Shown: positions 45,042-55,016, counted from the stretch's first letter. The stretch: 64,000 nucleotides of DNA from Priestia iocasae (GCF_016909075.1 NZ_JAFBFC010000004.1:372001-436000); one strand, 5' to 3'. Translations and numbers: made by a program. The notes: generated by a model not told the origin, from the sequence alone.

Positions 45042-46763
45042 TTACGATAACGTGCTAAACTGCTGATTGACGAGTACACGGTAAAAATCATGATGCTGTA
45101 ACAGTTCATGATGAGTACCAACACCCGTCACTTTTCCATCTTGAATCACAACAATCTGATCCGCCTTAACAATTGTTGATAATCGATGAGCGATTACCAG
45201 TGAGGTACGATCCTTCATAATACTTTCTAACGCTTCTTGCACAAGCTTTTCAGATTCAGAGTCAAGACTTGCTGTCGCCTCATCTAAGAGAAGAAATTGA
45301 GGATTCCGTAAAAGCGCACGGGCAATCGCAATTCGTTGACGCTGACCTCCAGATAAATTGATGCCTCTTTCACCAATCATTGTGTCATATCCTTGAGTAA
45401 ACGCAGAAATAAAATCATGGGCATTTGCCATTTTCGCAGCTTCAATGATTTCAACATCCGCTACCTTTCTTTCCAATCCGTACGTTAAGTTCTCTCGAAT
45501 GGTTCCAGCTAAAATAGGAGAATCTTGCTGTACATAACTAAACAATTGACGCCACGAATACAGATTGATTTGTTCAGAACGTTGCCCGTTTAAACGTATT
45601 TCTCCAGATTGCGGTTCGTAAAATCGTTCAATTAAAGAAAATATCGTTGACTTTCCTGCTCCGCTTGGACCCACAAAAGCCGTTACTGTTCCTTTTCGCG
45701 CTTCAAATGTAATATCTTCTAAAACGACTTTGTCGTCATATTGAAAACGAACAGAATCAAACGACAATGTTCCAGCTTCTTGAAGAGATAAGCCGCTCTC
45801 ATAATCTTCTTCTTTTTCTTCTAAAATCTCAAAAATGCGTTCAGATGCGCCTTTTGTTTGTTGAAAGCTTGTGACAAAACGCGTAAGTGAACCAACAGGA
45901 ACCATAATTTGAAATAAGTATAAAACAAACGCTACAAGCTCTCCTGCGCTAATTAACCCTTGGCTAACGCGATAAGAGCCGAATCCAACGATTGTAATGA
46001 GTACGGCTGTCATCACCGCGCTAATAATTGGGGAAATAATGGCTTCAATTTTAGCACGCTTAATACCAAATGAATAAAGCGATTGAAACGTTTTAACACC
46101 TGATGAAAACTCTTTTTCTTCTGAATTGTAAGCTTTAATGAGGCGAATCTCGCTTAGCATTTGTGCTAAAAAAGCGGTTAGCTTTGACATATGATCTTGT
46201 TGTTCACGTGCAATTTTATGTACCTTTCTTGCAAGAGGCATGATCAGTAAAAACATAATGGGTATAACGGCTAATAAAATAAATGTCATTGGAACATCTA
46301 GGGTGAACAAGATGATAACGGCGACAATAATTGATAAAATATTTTTCACAAAATCAATCATCTCTGTCGATAATAGATTCATGACAATTGTTGTATCGTT
46401 TGTAATGCGACTCACCATTTCACCCGAGCGGTTACGGTCATAATACGAAACCGGTAAACGAATCAACGTATTCCAAAGTTTAGTGCGAAGTTCACGCACG
46501 ACCCCTTGCCCTACTTGTGCTAATAAATAAAGCGAAACAGCACTTGTAATCATTTGTATAAGAAATAGGATGATGATGCCACCAATCAGACTAGGTGTAA
46601 GCCCTGTACGAATCGTATCCATTACTTGTTTAATAAGAAGTGGGATCGATAAAGCGGTAGCTGTATTTATTAACGATAAAATAAGTGAAATCATTAATTT
46701 GCCAATTGGTGGCCGTGTTAACATCCACAACTTGTTGAATTGAAAACTTGATTGTTCTTTCAT
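45042..46763 (-). CDS. bmrA: multidrug ABC half-transporter BmrA-like
   Basis: 573 residues, transmembrane part 1-300 with six helices (RLPVSYYDRNRSGEMVSRI coupling region at about 102-120), then the ATPase: Walker A GPSGAGKST, Q-loop SYVQQDSPI, signature LSGGQRQRI, Walker B LLLDEATASLD, H-loop VIAHRLST. All motifs are intact, and a homodimer is expected. Length and order match BmrA (YvcC) of B. subtilis. It exports hydrophobic compounds. No regulator is next to it. Confidence 0.92.
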   Translation of the reverse strand: MKEQSSFQFNKLWMLTRPPIGKLMISLILSLINTATALSIPLLIKQVMDTIRTGLTPSLIGGIIILFLIQMITSAVSLYLLAQVGQGVVRELRTKLWNTLIRLPVSYYDRNRSGEMVSRITNDTTIVMNLLSTEMIDFVKNILSIIVAVIILFTLDVPMTFILLAVIPIMFLLIMPLARKVHKIAREQQDHMSKLTAFLAQMLSEIRLIKAYNSEEKEFSSGVKTFQSLYSFGIKRAKIEAIISPIISAVMTAVLITIVGFGSYRVSQGLISAGELVAFVLYLFQIMVPVGSLTRFVTSFQQTKGASERIFEILEEKEEDYESGLSLQEAGTLSFDSVRFQYDDKVVLEDITFEARKGTVTAFVGPSGAGKSTIFSLIERFYEPQSGEIRLNGQRSEQINLYSWRQLFSYVQQDSPILAGTIRENLTYGLERKVADVEIIEAAKMANAHDFISAFTQGYDTMIGERGINLSGGQRQRIAIARALLRNPQFLLLDEATASLDSESEKLVQEALESIMKDRTSLVIAHRLSTIVKADQIVVIQDGKVTGVGTHHELLQHHDFYRVLVNQQFSTLS

Positions 46764-46948
46764 TTTTAACCTCTTCTCTCTTTATTCACTTTTCTATTTT
46801 ACTCGATTCTAGTGAAATTATTGAAATGATTCGCTTCATTTAACAGCAGGTTTTTAAACTTAAAGGAAAAATTTAGCATGATGACAAAATTTCAATATAA
46901 TAGTAGAATCTTTACTGTAATGACATATTTTTTAAAAGGAGTTAAGAA

Positions 46949-48031
46949 ATGAAAAAAAAGCGTTTATTAACAGCACTCTTACTTTCATGTACCCTTGCTC
47001 TATCTGTTACATCCGTACATGCTGCTGATAAAACGGTCGATTCTTACTTAGCATATGACATTGTAGATCATAGCGCGTACGAAGAGATGGATGATTTCTT
47101 AGCAGCAGATATTATTGATGGAATGGTTGATGAAGATGGTGCTGTAGCCGTAAAACCAAACCAATCGATTACACGCGCGCAATTCACTAAAATTTTAGTC
47201 AATGCGTTAGGTCTAACAGTTGCTCCAAACACAAAAACATTTTCAGATGTAAAAAAACTAGATTGGCATTATGAATACATAACCATTGCTAGTAGTTTAG
47301 GTATTGTGACAGGACGTCCTGATGGAAAGTTTTATCCATATGAACAAATTAAACGTGAGCATATGGCTGTCATGATTCATCGAGCGTTTAAAAAGAGCGT
47401 AACGTTCAAAAATACGAACAAACCGTTCAAAGATGTTCCTTCTTCACACTGGGCGTATCAAGAAATCCATGAGTCTTCATCAGTAGGTATCATTAACGGA
47501 TACACTGCAACAAATGAATTTCGTCCACTGAAGAACGCAACAAGAGCTCAAGCTGTTTTAATGATTCACCGTGCTTTAAAACAAGAAACGAAAAACCTAC
47601 CAAATGCTCAAGCAATCACTAGTCTTGTCAAGCAGCAGATTGACAAAGAAAATCAGCTTGTTAAAGTGAACGATTTTTCAGGACTTACAGCTTTATATAA
47701 TCAACATACAACCGGATTTTATAAAGTTGCTGGACTTGATTCACTTGAAATGCTTCAGTTTTTTGTCAATGATTTAGGAGCTAAATTTTCAGTTGAGCCT
47801 ATTGGGACCTATTCAATCTCTGTTAAGCATTTAAATGATCGATATGTTCAAGTTGAAACAAAGGATATGAAGCAAAAAGTCAACGTTGAAATCGAAACGT
47901 CTAAAGTTGAAGAAGTGTTAGATGTTTCAGGTATCTATTCATTGAAAAAAGAAGCATCTGGCGCATGGAAAATTTATAATTTTGTCCCGAATGATGAATC
48001 CTTAGCAGGTTATCCTCTATTTGGATTTTAA
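46949..48031 (+). CDS. secreted SLH-domain protein
   Basis: 360 residues with a signal peptide cut after VHA (about 25). Three SLH repeats cover about 45-95 (NQSITRAQFTKILVNALGL), 98-155 (FSDVKKLDWHYEYI... GRPDGKFYPYEQIKREHMAV) and 160-215 (FKDVPSSHWAYQEI... RPLKNATRAQAVLMIHRAL). SLH repeats bind pyruvylated cell-wall polymer. The C-terminal 145 residues are beta-rich and of no known family. AAAGGAG precedes the ATG by 9 bases. Confidence 0.9.
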   Translation: MKKKRLLTALLLSCTLALSVTSVHAADKTVDSYLAYDIVDHSAYEEMDDFLAADIIDGMVDEDGAVAVKPNQSITRAQFTKILVNALGLTVAPNTKTFSDVKKLDWHYEYITIASSLGIVTGRPDGKFYPYEQIKREHMAVMIHRAFKKSVTFKNTNKPFKDVPSSHWAYQEIHESSSVGIINGYTATNEFRPLKNATRAQAVLMIHRALKQETKNLPNAQAITSLVKQQIDKENQLVKVNDFSGLTALYNQHTTGFYKVAGLDSLEMLQFFVNDLGAKFSVEPIGTYSISVKHLNDRYVQVETKDMKQKVNVEIETSKVEEVLDVSGIYSLKKEASGAWKIYNFVPNDESLAGYPLFGF

Positions 48032-48052
48032 AATGTAGGAATCTCTTTTTCC

Positions 48053-48082
48053 CCCTTGTTGCAAAGCAAGGGTCTTTCTTTT
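48053..48082 (+). terminator. terminator after the SLH gene
   Basis: CCCTTG/CAAGGG (48053-48058 with 48067-48072), then TCTTTCTTTTTG. Confidence 0.7.
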
Positions 48083-48174
48083 TGTCTAACTACTAGTGCT
48101 CGCATTTGTTTCTCACGTCTATACAAGCATGACAAGTTACGCATATAGTAATAAAAAAGAAAGGTTTGACATTC

Positions 48175-48357
48175 ATGCCTGTTTTTATTAAAAGTGTTTG
48201 TATTAAGAATGTAACTGGTGGCATTGTAAATTTTGGTGATATTTTTTGCATCTGTCCAAAAACAACAGAAAAAACCATTACGGGATCAGGCTCTTCTAAT
48301 AGTACTCCTATAGATGCGCTCAGTGCATCTATTGAAGCAATGAATTCTGAAGAGTAA
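48175..48357 (+). CDS. GerPA/GerPF-type spore germination protein
   Basis: 60 residues, ATG at 48175 with AAAGG at 10 bases. MPVFIKSVCIKNVTGGIVNF, GDIFCICPKTTEKTITGSGS are the shared start, middle and SGS end of GerPA and GerPF. These tiny proteins help germinants pass the spore coat. Usually they are part of a six-gene gerP operon; here it stands alone. The three cysteines (VCIKN, FCICPK) are not usual in GerPA and could form cross-links in the coat. Confidence 0.85.
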   Translation: MPVFIKSVCIKNVTGGIVNFGDIFCICPKTTEKTITGSGSSNSTPIDALSASIEAMNSEE

Positions 48358-48392
48358 TGTCATTCAACTATCATTTTATTTTAAAAAGCACT

Positions 48393-48454
48393 AAAAAAGC
48401 CCTTTCCTACTGATCTATTTCACTTTCTTAGGTTTAGTAGGCAATGGGCTTTTT
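48393..48454 (-). terminator. terminator after copD
   Basis: On the minus strand AAAAAGCCC...GCCTACT pairs with AGTAGG...GGGCTTTTTT, with a small bulge, right after the copD stop. Confidence 0.8.
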
Positions 48455-48457
48455 CAT

Positions 48458-49525
48458 TTAGATGCGAATACTCGTTAGTACACTAATATAAAGGGCGAAA
48501 ATAAGTAAGAAGCTGCACAACACGCTCATCCATACATTCATTTTCTTATATACACCTATCACTAAGTAACTAGCAAACAACAAGGCTATCGCTAAAAATA
48601 GCACTCCCATTACAGTCACTTCTATTTGCAATGGCAATGAAACGGATTGACCATAAATCAAAGGGAAGATCATTGAATGGGTAGCGATATGCTCAATATT
48701 CAATGGTGGTGATTGTGTGGTCATGATTGCCGTCCACAAAAAAACGAGCAATAGTATGATACTTTCTCCACGTATCCAATGAATGGGACTAAAATGATGG
48801 TTATGTTGGACCTTTCGACTAAGAAGACCATTAATTATGGCAAACAATAAAAGTGGTGCAATCGTTAGGTGCTTTAATAATAAAGCATGACCATAGGGAG
48901 TAGACCATGAATTCACATATTGATCAAGGCCAACAATCAGCCACATAATAAGAAGACCTGTAGAAAATGATAGTACCACACAAGCAATGGCGATAGGTGT
49001 AAACCAGCTTAAAAACGCCTTCCATTGTTTATTCGGTTTTGCAAACCAGCCAACATGAAACACAATCCCAGCCCATGTTGCAACCGTCAAAAAGTGGATA
49101 AGGTGTGCACCTAGCCCAATCCATACATTTTGAGATGCTGCATGACTCGAATATGAAAGTGCAAGTAACAGCCCGATTGTAAAAGTCATTTGAATATGCT
49201 TATAGCTCTGTAAATAAAGAGACAATGCTAATAACATAGCAAGAAACGTTAAAACAAACCACGCTTGGCCCACTCTCGTTTCTGTGACGACAAGAAAGAG
49301 TGTTTTGGTTACTTGCTGCTGACCAGAAAGAGCGACAGCAACACTCCATACGTTCCCAAAAGCAAAAAGCGGAATAAATAACGCAAACACAATCAGAAGC
49401 TTTTCAGGAACACGAAGAGGTGGCTTTTTGTTCTCTGGTATGTATAGTAAAATACTCCAACCTAACAAAATCGACACACTAATAGAGGTTAGCCACTCTA
49501 AAATGGTTAACATTCCCTCTATCAT
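48458..49525 (-). CDS. copD: CopD-like copper resistance membrane protein
   Basis: 355 residues from the ATG at 49525, two bases after the copC stop (another ATG lies at 49513). About nine helices with conserved histidines in HAASQN and ATWAGIVFHVGWFA, and KHLTIAPLLLFAIINGL. It matches the CopD half of B. subtilis YcnJ, in which CopC and CopD are fused; here they are separate neighbouring genes. A role in copper uptake or handling at the membrane is likely. Confidence 0.85.
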   Translation of the reverse strand: MIEGMLTILEWLTSISVSILLGWSILLYIPENKKPPLRVPEKLLIVFALFIPLFAFGNVWSVAVALSGQQQVTKTLFLVVTETRVGQAWFVLTFLAMLLALSLYLQSYKHIQMTFTIGLLLALSYSSHAASQNVWIGLGAHLIHFLTVATWAGIVFHVGWFAKPNKQWKAFLSWFTPIAIACVVLSFSTGLLIMWLIVGLDQYVNSWSTPYGHALLLKHLTIAPLLLFAIINGLLSRKVQHNHHFSPIHWIRGESIILLLVFLWTAIMTTQSPPLNIEHIATHSMIFPLIYGQSVSLPLQIEVTVMGVLFLAIALLFASYLVIGVYKKMNVWMSVLCSFLLIFALYISVLTSIRI

Positions 49526-49526
49526 T

Positions 49527-50063
49527 TTATCCGTTCTTTCTCTTTCGTAAGAATAGTAAGAGAGCTGTTCCAATCATAAACAATAGTACGATAAACAAGA
49601 TAAAAAATAGCGGTGTAGATGTGATCGTTTCAGTCTCACCTTGCGTATTCTTATTTTCTTCTTCAGCTGGTACAACAGGTTCCTCGGCTTCCTCAGCTTC
49701 TTCAGTCGCAACTTTTTCTATATTTACTTCAAAAGAAATGCGATCTTCTATAACATGCCCGTCTTCTCCAACAATTTTCCAATCTACTTGGTATTTTCCA
49801 TTTTCTAATGGGTTACTAACCTTTCCAATTAATGAATTATTTGTAACCGTTTGAGTTTGAAGCTCTATATTTTCACCGTCTCTTGTTAAGGTCATCGTAC
49901 TTAATTTTTCAATTGGAGTATCAAATCTTAACACAATTTCTTCAACATTTTCATTTAGAATGGTTCCATCTTCGGGGTTGGACGATTCTAAATGCGTATG
50001 TGCATAACCTACGCTTGGTATAAAAATAAGCAGTGCACATAAAATCATCATGACTCTTTTCAA
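49527..50063 (-). CDS. copC: CopC-domain copper-binding protein
   Basis: 178 residues, TTG start at 50063 with AAAGG at 9 bases. Signal peptide ending YA, so the mature chain begins with the copper-binding His: AHTHLESSNPEDG. The second ligand pair is in VGEDGHVI. An acidic linker (EEAEEAEEPVVPAEEE) and a C-terminal membrane helix with a RKRKNG tail anchor it. It passes copper to the CopD protein encoded two bases downstream. Confidence 0.88.
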   Translation of the reverse strand: MKRVMMILCALLIFIPSVGYAHTHLESSNPEDGTILNENVEEIVLRFDTPIEKLSTMTLTRDGENIELQTQTVTNNSLIGKVSNPLENGKYQVDWKIVGEDGHVIEDRISFEVNIEKVATEEAEEAEEPVVPAEEENKNTQGETETITSTPLFFILFIVLLFMIGTALLLFLRKRKNG

Positions 50064-50221
50064 TTGTATCAGCCTTTCTATTTGGATATATCTTCATTAT
50101 GAACGCGTTCTTATCATATCAAACAACTATTTTTGAATCAAAACATATTCATGACTGTCACAAAAGTTTCACTTCAAAAAAAATGATTGCCTCTTTTAAT
50201 AGAGACAATCCCCTTTTGAAT

Positions 50222-50398
50222 TTAACCTTGAAAATGATAACGTTTCATTTTATGTTCTAAAAAGATTCTTTCTACTAGAGAATTCAACTGTTTCTGATAC
50301 ACTTCTTTATCAGCATCTGTACTAGCTTCACGCATTTTTTTCTTTAGGATTTTAATTTGTTCTCTCTGTTCAATTGTTACATGATGAGACAGTATCAT
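50222..50398 (-). CDS. 58-residue helical hypothetical protein
   Basis: ATG at 50398 with AAAGGG at 10 bases. The product (MILSHHVTIEQREQIKILKK then KMREASTDADKEVYQKQL) is predicted all-helical and charged. It ends ERIFLEHKMKRYHFQG. No family recognised. Base composition and a ribosome site support that it is coding. It lies alone between copC and the IscA-like gene. Confidence 0.6.
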   Translation of the reverse strand: MILSHHVTIEQREQIKILKKKMREASTDADKEVYQKQLNSLVERIFLEHKMKRYHFQG

Positions 50399-50553
50399 GG
50401 CTTTTCATCCCTTTCATGCTCTTTATTCAATTGAACCAATTTTTAACAAATGCTTCAATGAATTTGTCAGCGAACCTAACAGCAAAAAGGTGCTTGAACA
50501 GAGAAATGGTCACTTCACATATATTTAAGAGAGAAAAAGTGCCTTTCATGTTT

Positions 50554-50838
50554 TTACATGGTTGATTTGGCACCGACAAGCGCAAGTCCTGGGCCATATG
50601 GTGTTGTATGAACATCAAGTATCAGCTCACCTGTAAATGGAAGAATTTCTTGTTGAATGGATACTTTGATTCCATTAATCAGTTGCACGTTATCCCCTTC
50701 TTCTTCGTCTTGAAACGCTAAACCAATGTTTGGGATTTCACAGCTAATGCCTTTAAAAAACAAGCGAATTCCTTCTATTCCTTGCTCTTGCAAGACTTCT
50801 ACAACTAGTTCTTTTGCTTTTTTCGTAATAATCATCAT
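50554..50838 (-). CDS. IscA/HesB-like protein without the Fe-S cysteines
   Basis: 94 residues, GGAG at 5-8 bases before the double ATG. The fold of HesB/IscA proteins is indicated by IRLFFKGISCEIPNIGLAF, the INGIKVSIQ and GELILDVHTT segments. But the three iron-sulfur cysteines are missing: only Cys 33 remains and the C-terminal CGCG is replaced by YGPGLALVG. It resembles the YneR-type group of Bacillus. Fe-S transfer is therefore unlikely; the function is open. Confidence 0.75.
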   Translation of the reverse strand: MMIITKKAKELVVEVLQEQGIEGIRLFFKGISCEIPNIGLAFQDEEEGDNVQLINGIKVSIQQEILPFTGELILDVHTTPYGPGLALVGAKSTM

Positions 50839-50937
50839 AAATACTCCTTTATTTTTATCAGCACATTTAACATCATATACCTTTTCTATTTCACATTATA
50901 AGAGAAAAATACCCAAAGTCTATATATAATTACTTAT

Positions 50938-50987
50938 TAATAATAATTATTAAATAGTATTGATTTTAATTTTATATTTGTTATAAT
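50938..50987 (+). promoter_or_regulatory. dps promoter with PerR/Fur-type operator
   Basis: TAATAATAATTATTA at 50938-50952 is a 7-1-7 inverted repeat that differs by one base per half from both the PerR box (TTATAATNATTATAA) and the Fur box. Minus-35 TTGATT (50960-50965), 16-base spacer and minus-10 TATAAT (50982-50987) follow. Confidence 0.7.
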
Positions 50988-51020
50988 TAAATAACAACAA
51001 AGATCTTAGGAGGAATAATA

Positions 51021-51458
51021 ATGAATTTAGAACAAGTATTAAATGTACAAATTGCAAACTGGAACGTTCTCTATACAAAGCTTCATCACTTTCACTGGTA
51101 TGTAAAAGGGCCACAATTCTTTACTCTTCATAATAAATTTGAAGAACTGTTTGGAGAAGCAGCTCAGTATGTAGATGAGTATGCAGAGCGGTTACTTAGT
51201 ATTGGTGGTAAACCTATTTCCACATTACGTGATTACTTAGAACAATCTACAATTGCAGAAGCTGCTGAAGAGAAAACTGCTGAAGAAATAATTCAAGCAG
51301 TCATTGACGATTACACTATTTTAATTTATGAATTAAAAGAAGGAATTAAAGTAGCCGAAAACCAACATGATGCTGTAACTGCAGACATGTTTATTGAAAC
51401 TATCGGTACTCTTGAAAAGAATATTTGGATGCTAAAATCCACTTTGATGATAGCTTAA
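51021..51458 (+). CDS. dps: Dps/MrgA ferritin-like DNA-protecting protein
   Basis: 145 residues; AGGAGG at 7 bases before ATG. Dps ferroxidase residues: HHFHWYVKGPQFFTLHNKFEELF near 22-44 (the His and the Asp/Glu ligands) and EYAERLLSIGGKP. It forms a 12-subunit shell storing iron and shielding DNA against peroxide. A PerR/Fur-type palindrome is placed upstream of its promoter, agreeing with peroxide or iron control. Own terminator follows. Confidence 0.95.
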   Translation: MNLEQVLNVQIANWNVLYTKLHHFHWYVKGPQFFTLHNKFEELFGEAAQYVDEYAERLLSIGGKPISTLRDYLEQSTIAEAAEEKTAEEIIQAVIDDYTILIYELKEGIKVAENQHDAVTADMFIETIGTLEKNIWMLKSTLMIA

Positions 51459-51487
51459 AAACCTTTAAGTTTGTCTTATGTGTAAAA

Positions 51488-51522
51488 AAAGTCCTCTGCC
51501 AATATAATGAGCAGAGGACTTT
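51488..51522. terminator. bidirectional terminator after dps
   Basis: AAAGTCCTCTGC/GCAGAGGACTTT (51488-51499 with 51511-51522), 12 bp perfect, T following on both strands. Confidence 0.92.
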
Positions 51523-51561
51523 CTTATTTATATAGAAAAAGGTTGATTTAGCGTTATCGAT

Positions 51562-51834
51562 CTATTTTAAAAACTTTTTTACCGTTTGAGTATCGTTTGG
51601 GGTAAAAATTGTTTTTGATTCTATTTTATTTGTTACTAAGTCAGGAAGCTCATCATGTGTTTTACCTAATAATAAATTTAAGTTTGTCATCATTTGTACA
51701 AACTCATCATTATTAAGCATGTGTTTTGCATGTAAGTAACAGCTGATGGCATAAGCAAGTGCACTTGTGTCAACTATAACGGATACATCTACATCTGAAT
51801 TCCCACTATTGACTACCTTAGAATCATTACGCAA
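51562..51834 (-). CDS. 90-residue protein with a CotX-like motif, probable spore surface
   Basis: TTG start at 51834 with GGGGGGG at 7 bases. The product begins (M)RNDSKVVNSGNSDVDVSVIV then DTSALAYAISCYLH. The N-S-(x)DVxVxVxxDT pattern is similar to the beta repeat of spore coat CotX/CotV proteins; this is a weak resemblance I cannot test. The second half (EFVQMMTNLNLLLGKTHDEL) is helical. It follows the Asp-Asn repeat gene after a gap of 66 bases, with the same kind of start, so they are probably one operon. Confidence 0.65.
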   Translation of the reverse strand: MRNDSKVVNSGNSDVDVSVIVDTSALAYAISCYLHAKHMLNNDEFVQMMTNLNLLLGKTHDELPDLVTNKIESKTIFTPNDTQTVKKFLK

Positions 51835-51900
51835 GATGTTTCCCCCCCTTTGTAAGTATAAGTAGGACATACCTTTCTATCTATTTACTTAAAGTCAGCT

Positions 51901-52374
51901 TTATCTAGATTTTCTTTTATTTTCGTTCTTGCTTTTATTTTCGTTCTTGCTTTTATTTTCGTTCTTGCTTTTATTTTCGTTCTTGCTTTTGTTGTCGTTT
52001 TTGTTCTCGTTATCATTGTCGTTATCATTGTCGTTGTCATTGTCATTATCGTTGTCATTATCGTTGTCATTATCGTTGTCATTATCAATCTTATTTTTGC
52101 TTTCAACTTTATTTCGGTTTTTACTTACAGCTTCTGAATTTGTTGTAGCTTTTTGTCCTTTTTGTGTTTGTTCTCCTTTTTGCTCTTGATCTGTATCTAG
52201 AGTTTGTGCAGACTCTGCATTGGAATCAATATGAACGTGAACATTTGCATTCCCGATATTTTCAATATGAACAGAATTAGATCCGTCTGTTGTATCATTG
52301 ATTAGTCCATGTCCGTATTTCTTTTTTTTGCAACGGTGACAATGTGGTTTATGATGTGGTTTATGATAATACAA
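51901..52374 (-). CDS. low-complexity protein with Asp-Asn and Lys-Ser-Lys-Asn repeats
   Basis: 157 residues, TTG at 52374 with AAGGGGG at 7 bases. N-terminus MYYHKPHHKPHCHRCKKKKY is rich in His, Lys and Cys. Residues 30-52 (SVHIENIGNANVHVHIDSN) form a short alternating beta segment like that of the neighbour gene. Then come 13 Asp-Asn pairs and a tail of (KSKNEN)4. The C-terminal half is disordered, with alternating charge. Sigma-K-like minus-10 elements upstream suggest late spore expression. No function is known. Confidence 0.75.
   Translation of the reverse strand: MYYHKPHHKPHCHRCKKKKYGHGLINDTTDGSNSVHIENIGNANVHVHIDSNAESAQTLDTDQEQKGEQTQKGQKATTNSEAVSKNRNKVESKNKIDNDNDNDNDNDNDNDNDNDNDNDNDNENKNDNKSKNENKSKNENKSKNENKSKNENKRKSR
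51915..51986. repeat. four perfect 18-base direct repeats (coding)
   Basis: Four exact tandem copies of an 18-base unit (plus strand TTTTATTTTCGTTCTTGC) encode Lys-Ser-Lys-Asn-Glu-Asn repeats on the minus strand. Exact identity at third positions points to recent slippage expansion. Confidence 0.95.
52009..52086. repeat. hexanucleotide array encoding Asp-Asn pairs
   Basis: Thirteen units of the form GAY-AAY on the minus strand. Third positions vary between C and T, so the array is older than the neighbouring 18-base repeats. Copy-number change keeps the frame. Confidence 0.95.
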
Positions 52375-52396
52375 GTGATTTCCCCCTTATAAAGTA

Positions 52397-52410
52397 TACT
52401 ATATGATATG
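52397..52410 (-). promoter_or_regulatory. overlapping sigma-K-like minus-10 elements
   Basis: On the minus strand CATATCATA (52410-52402) and CATATAGTA (52405-52397) both fit CATANNNTA. They lie 23-36 bases before the start of the Asp-Asn repeat gene. No clear minus-35 part. Confidence 0.4.
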
Positions 52411-52543
52411 TTTTAGGTACTTAATTGAACAGGCATCTGTCTTAGGACAAGTGCTCATTTTTTGAAATTTTCATCACTATCATGTGAAACAGAAGGGAAA
52501 ATCATAAACGTTCAACTATTTACTTTTTTTGCTTCATACAAAA

Positions 52544-52640
52544 TAGACCGTTATTCAACTCATTATTACTGAGTTAAATGACGGTCTACCATAAATGAGG
52601 GTGTCTCAAAAGAGCCCTCTCCCCTTTTGAGACACCCTCA
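52544..52640 (-). terminator. two hairpins in tandem, one containing the stop codon of the upstream gene
   Basis: First: 17-bp perfect arms 52596-52612 and 52624-52640, with the TGA stop (52638-52640) of the nucleotidyltransferase-like gene in the arm. Second: arms 52544-52562 and 52570-52588, 19 bp with two mismatches, followed by TTTTG on the minus strand. Confidence 0.8.
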
Positions 52641-53213
52641 TTTCTTTACTTGTAAACTTTTTCGTTGTTGTAGCCAAATGAAAAAAGCACCAGCGTCTCT
52701 AACATTATGTTTGATAACACCTTCATATACATCCTCACTCGTATAATAACGACGATACCCATTTTGCTGTTTTAAAGATAAAATCAAGCTTCGTTTGTCA
52801 TCTGTCATCATTGACTTTAAACGTTGCTGCTTTTTTAGTTGCTCTCTTACTAATTCAGTTGAAACTAACCAAATATCAAACTTCCATTCTCTTTCTAAAA
52901 GGTCTGCATACATTCCCCAATATAACCCTTTAGGTAAATGAGAGGTCGTAGCAATCCGTTCATTACGATACACCATTTTTTTCGCTTCGAAACTCATTGT
53001 TAGTTCTCTACCTAATTGAAAAAAATCCTCTTCCAACATGACATCATTTCCAATATACACATCAATATCTCGCCATGTCATCACATCTAAATCATAACTA
53101 CCAATAATAAGAGGGTTACCGTATTTCTTTAAAATAGAAAGTAAATCGTAATCATCTAATAAATCCGTTGCTTCCAGCCTTAATTCACTCGATTGTAACA
53201 GCAACTCGTTCAT
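52638..53213 (-). CDS. nucleotidyltransferase-like protein
   Basis: 191 residues from the ATG at 53213 (GGAG at 8 bases). GSYDLDVMTWRDIDVYIGN near 43-61 has the GS and two-Asp pattern of the nucleotidyltransferase fold, and KFDIWLV near 117-123 may supply the third Asp. No ligand domain of known aminoglycoside enzymes is recognised. Single gene, no informative neighbours. The predicted role, nucleotide transfer to a small molecule or protein, is only a family-level guess. Confidence 0.75.
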   Translation of the reverse strand: MNELLLQSSELRLEATDLLDDYDLLSILKKYGNPLIIGSYDLDVMTWRDIDVYIGNDVMLEEDFFQLGRELTMSFEAKKMVYRNERIATTSHLPKGLYWGMYADLLEREWKFDIWLVSTELVREQLKKQQRLKSMMTDDKRSLILSLKQQNGYRRYYTSEDVYEGVIKHNVRDAGAFFIWLQQRKSLQVKK

Positions 53214-53326
53214 GTTTGTTACTCCTATCCTCAATAAGTTGGTTATGTAGATTATTCGACTTCTTTCGTTTGAAATCCTTTTTTCTAGCAATCCATTTTA
53301 TTGATAAATAAACGAGAAAAAGAGTA

Positions 53327-53380
53327 ACATCCCTTCCCCATTATCCATTCATGTAACTGGATAGATGGAACAGGGGATGT
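53327..53380 (-). terminator. terminator-like hairpin after the amylase gene
   Basis: ACATCCC/GGGATGT with inner CCATTATCCA/TGGATAGATGG, followed by CTCTTTTTC on the minus strand; 50 bases after the amylase stop. Confidence 0.65.
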
Positions 53381-53429
53381 AGATAACGCTGTTAAATGAG
53401 CACTTTTCACTCATTTTGATAACGTTTGA

Positions 53430-54980
<1,551 letters not shown>

Positions 54981-55002
54981 CTATTCATCTCCTCCACCTT
55001 TA

Positions 55003-55016
55003 TGTAAGCGCTTCAT
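55003..55016. promoter_or_regulatory. cre-like sequence before the amylase gene
   Basis: TGTAAGCGCTTCAT has the strong TGTAAGCGCTT core of catabolite-response elements, but the other half is shortened by one base. Just upstream of the Shine-Dalgarno. Confidence 0.55.

Noticed and set aside
51915-52086. CRISPR-like array
   Set aside because: The repeats are directly tandem without spacers and in frame within a coding sequence.
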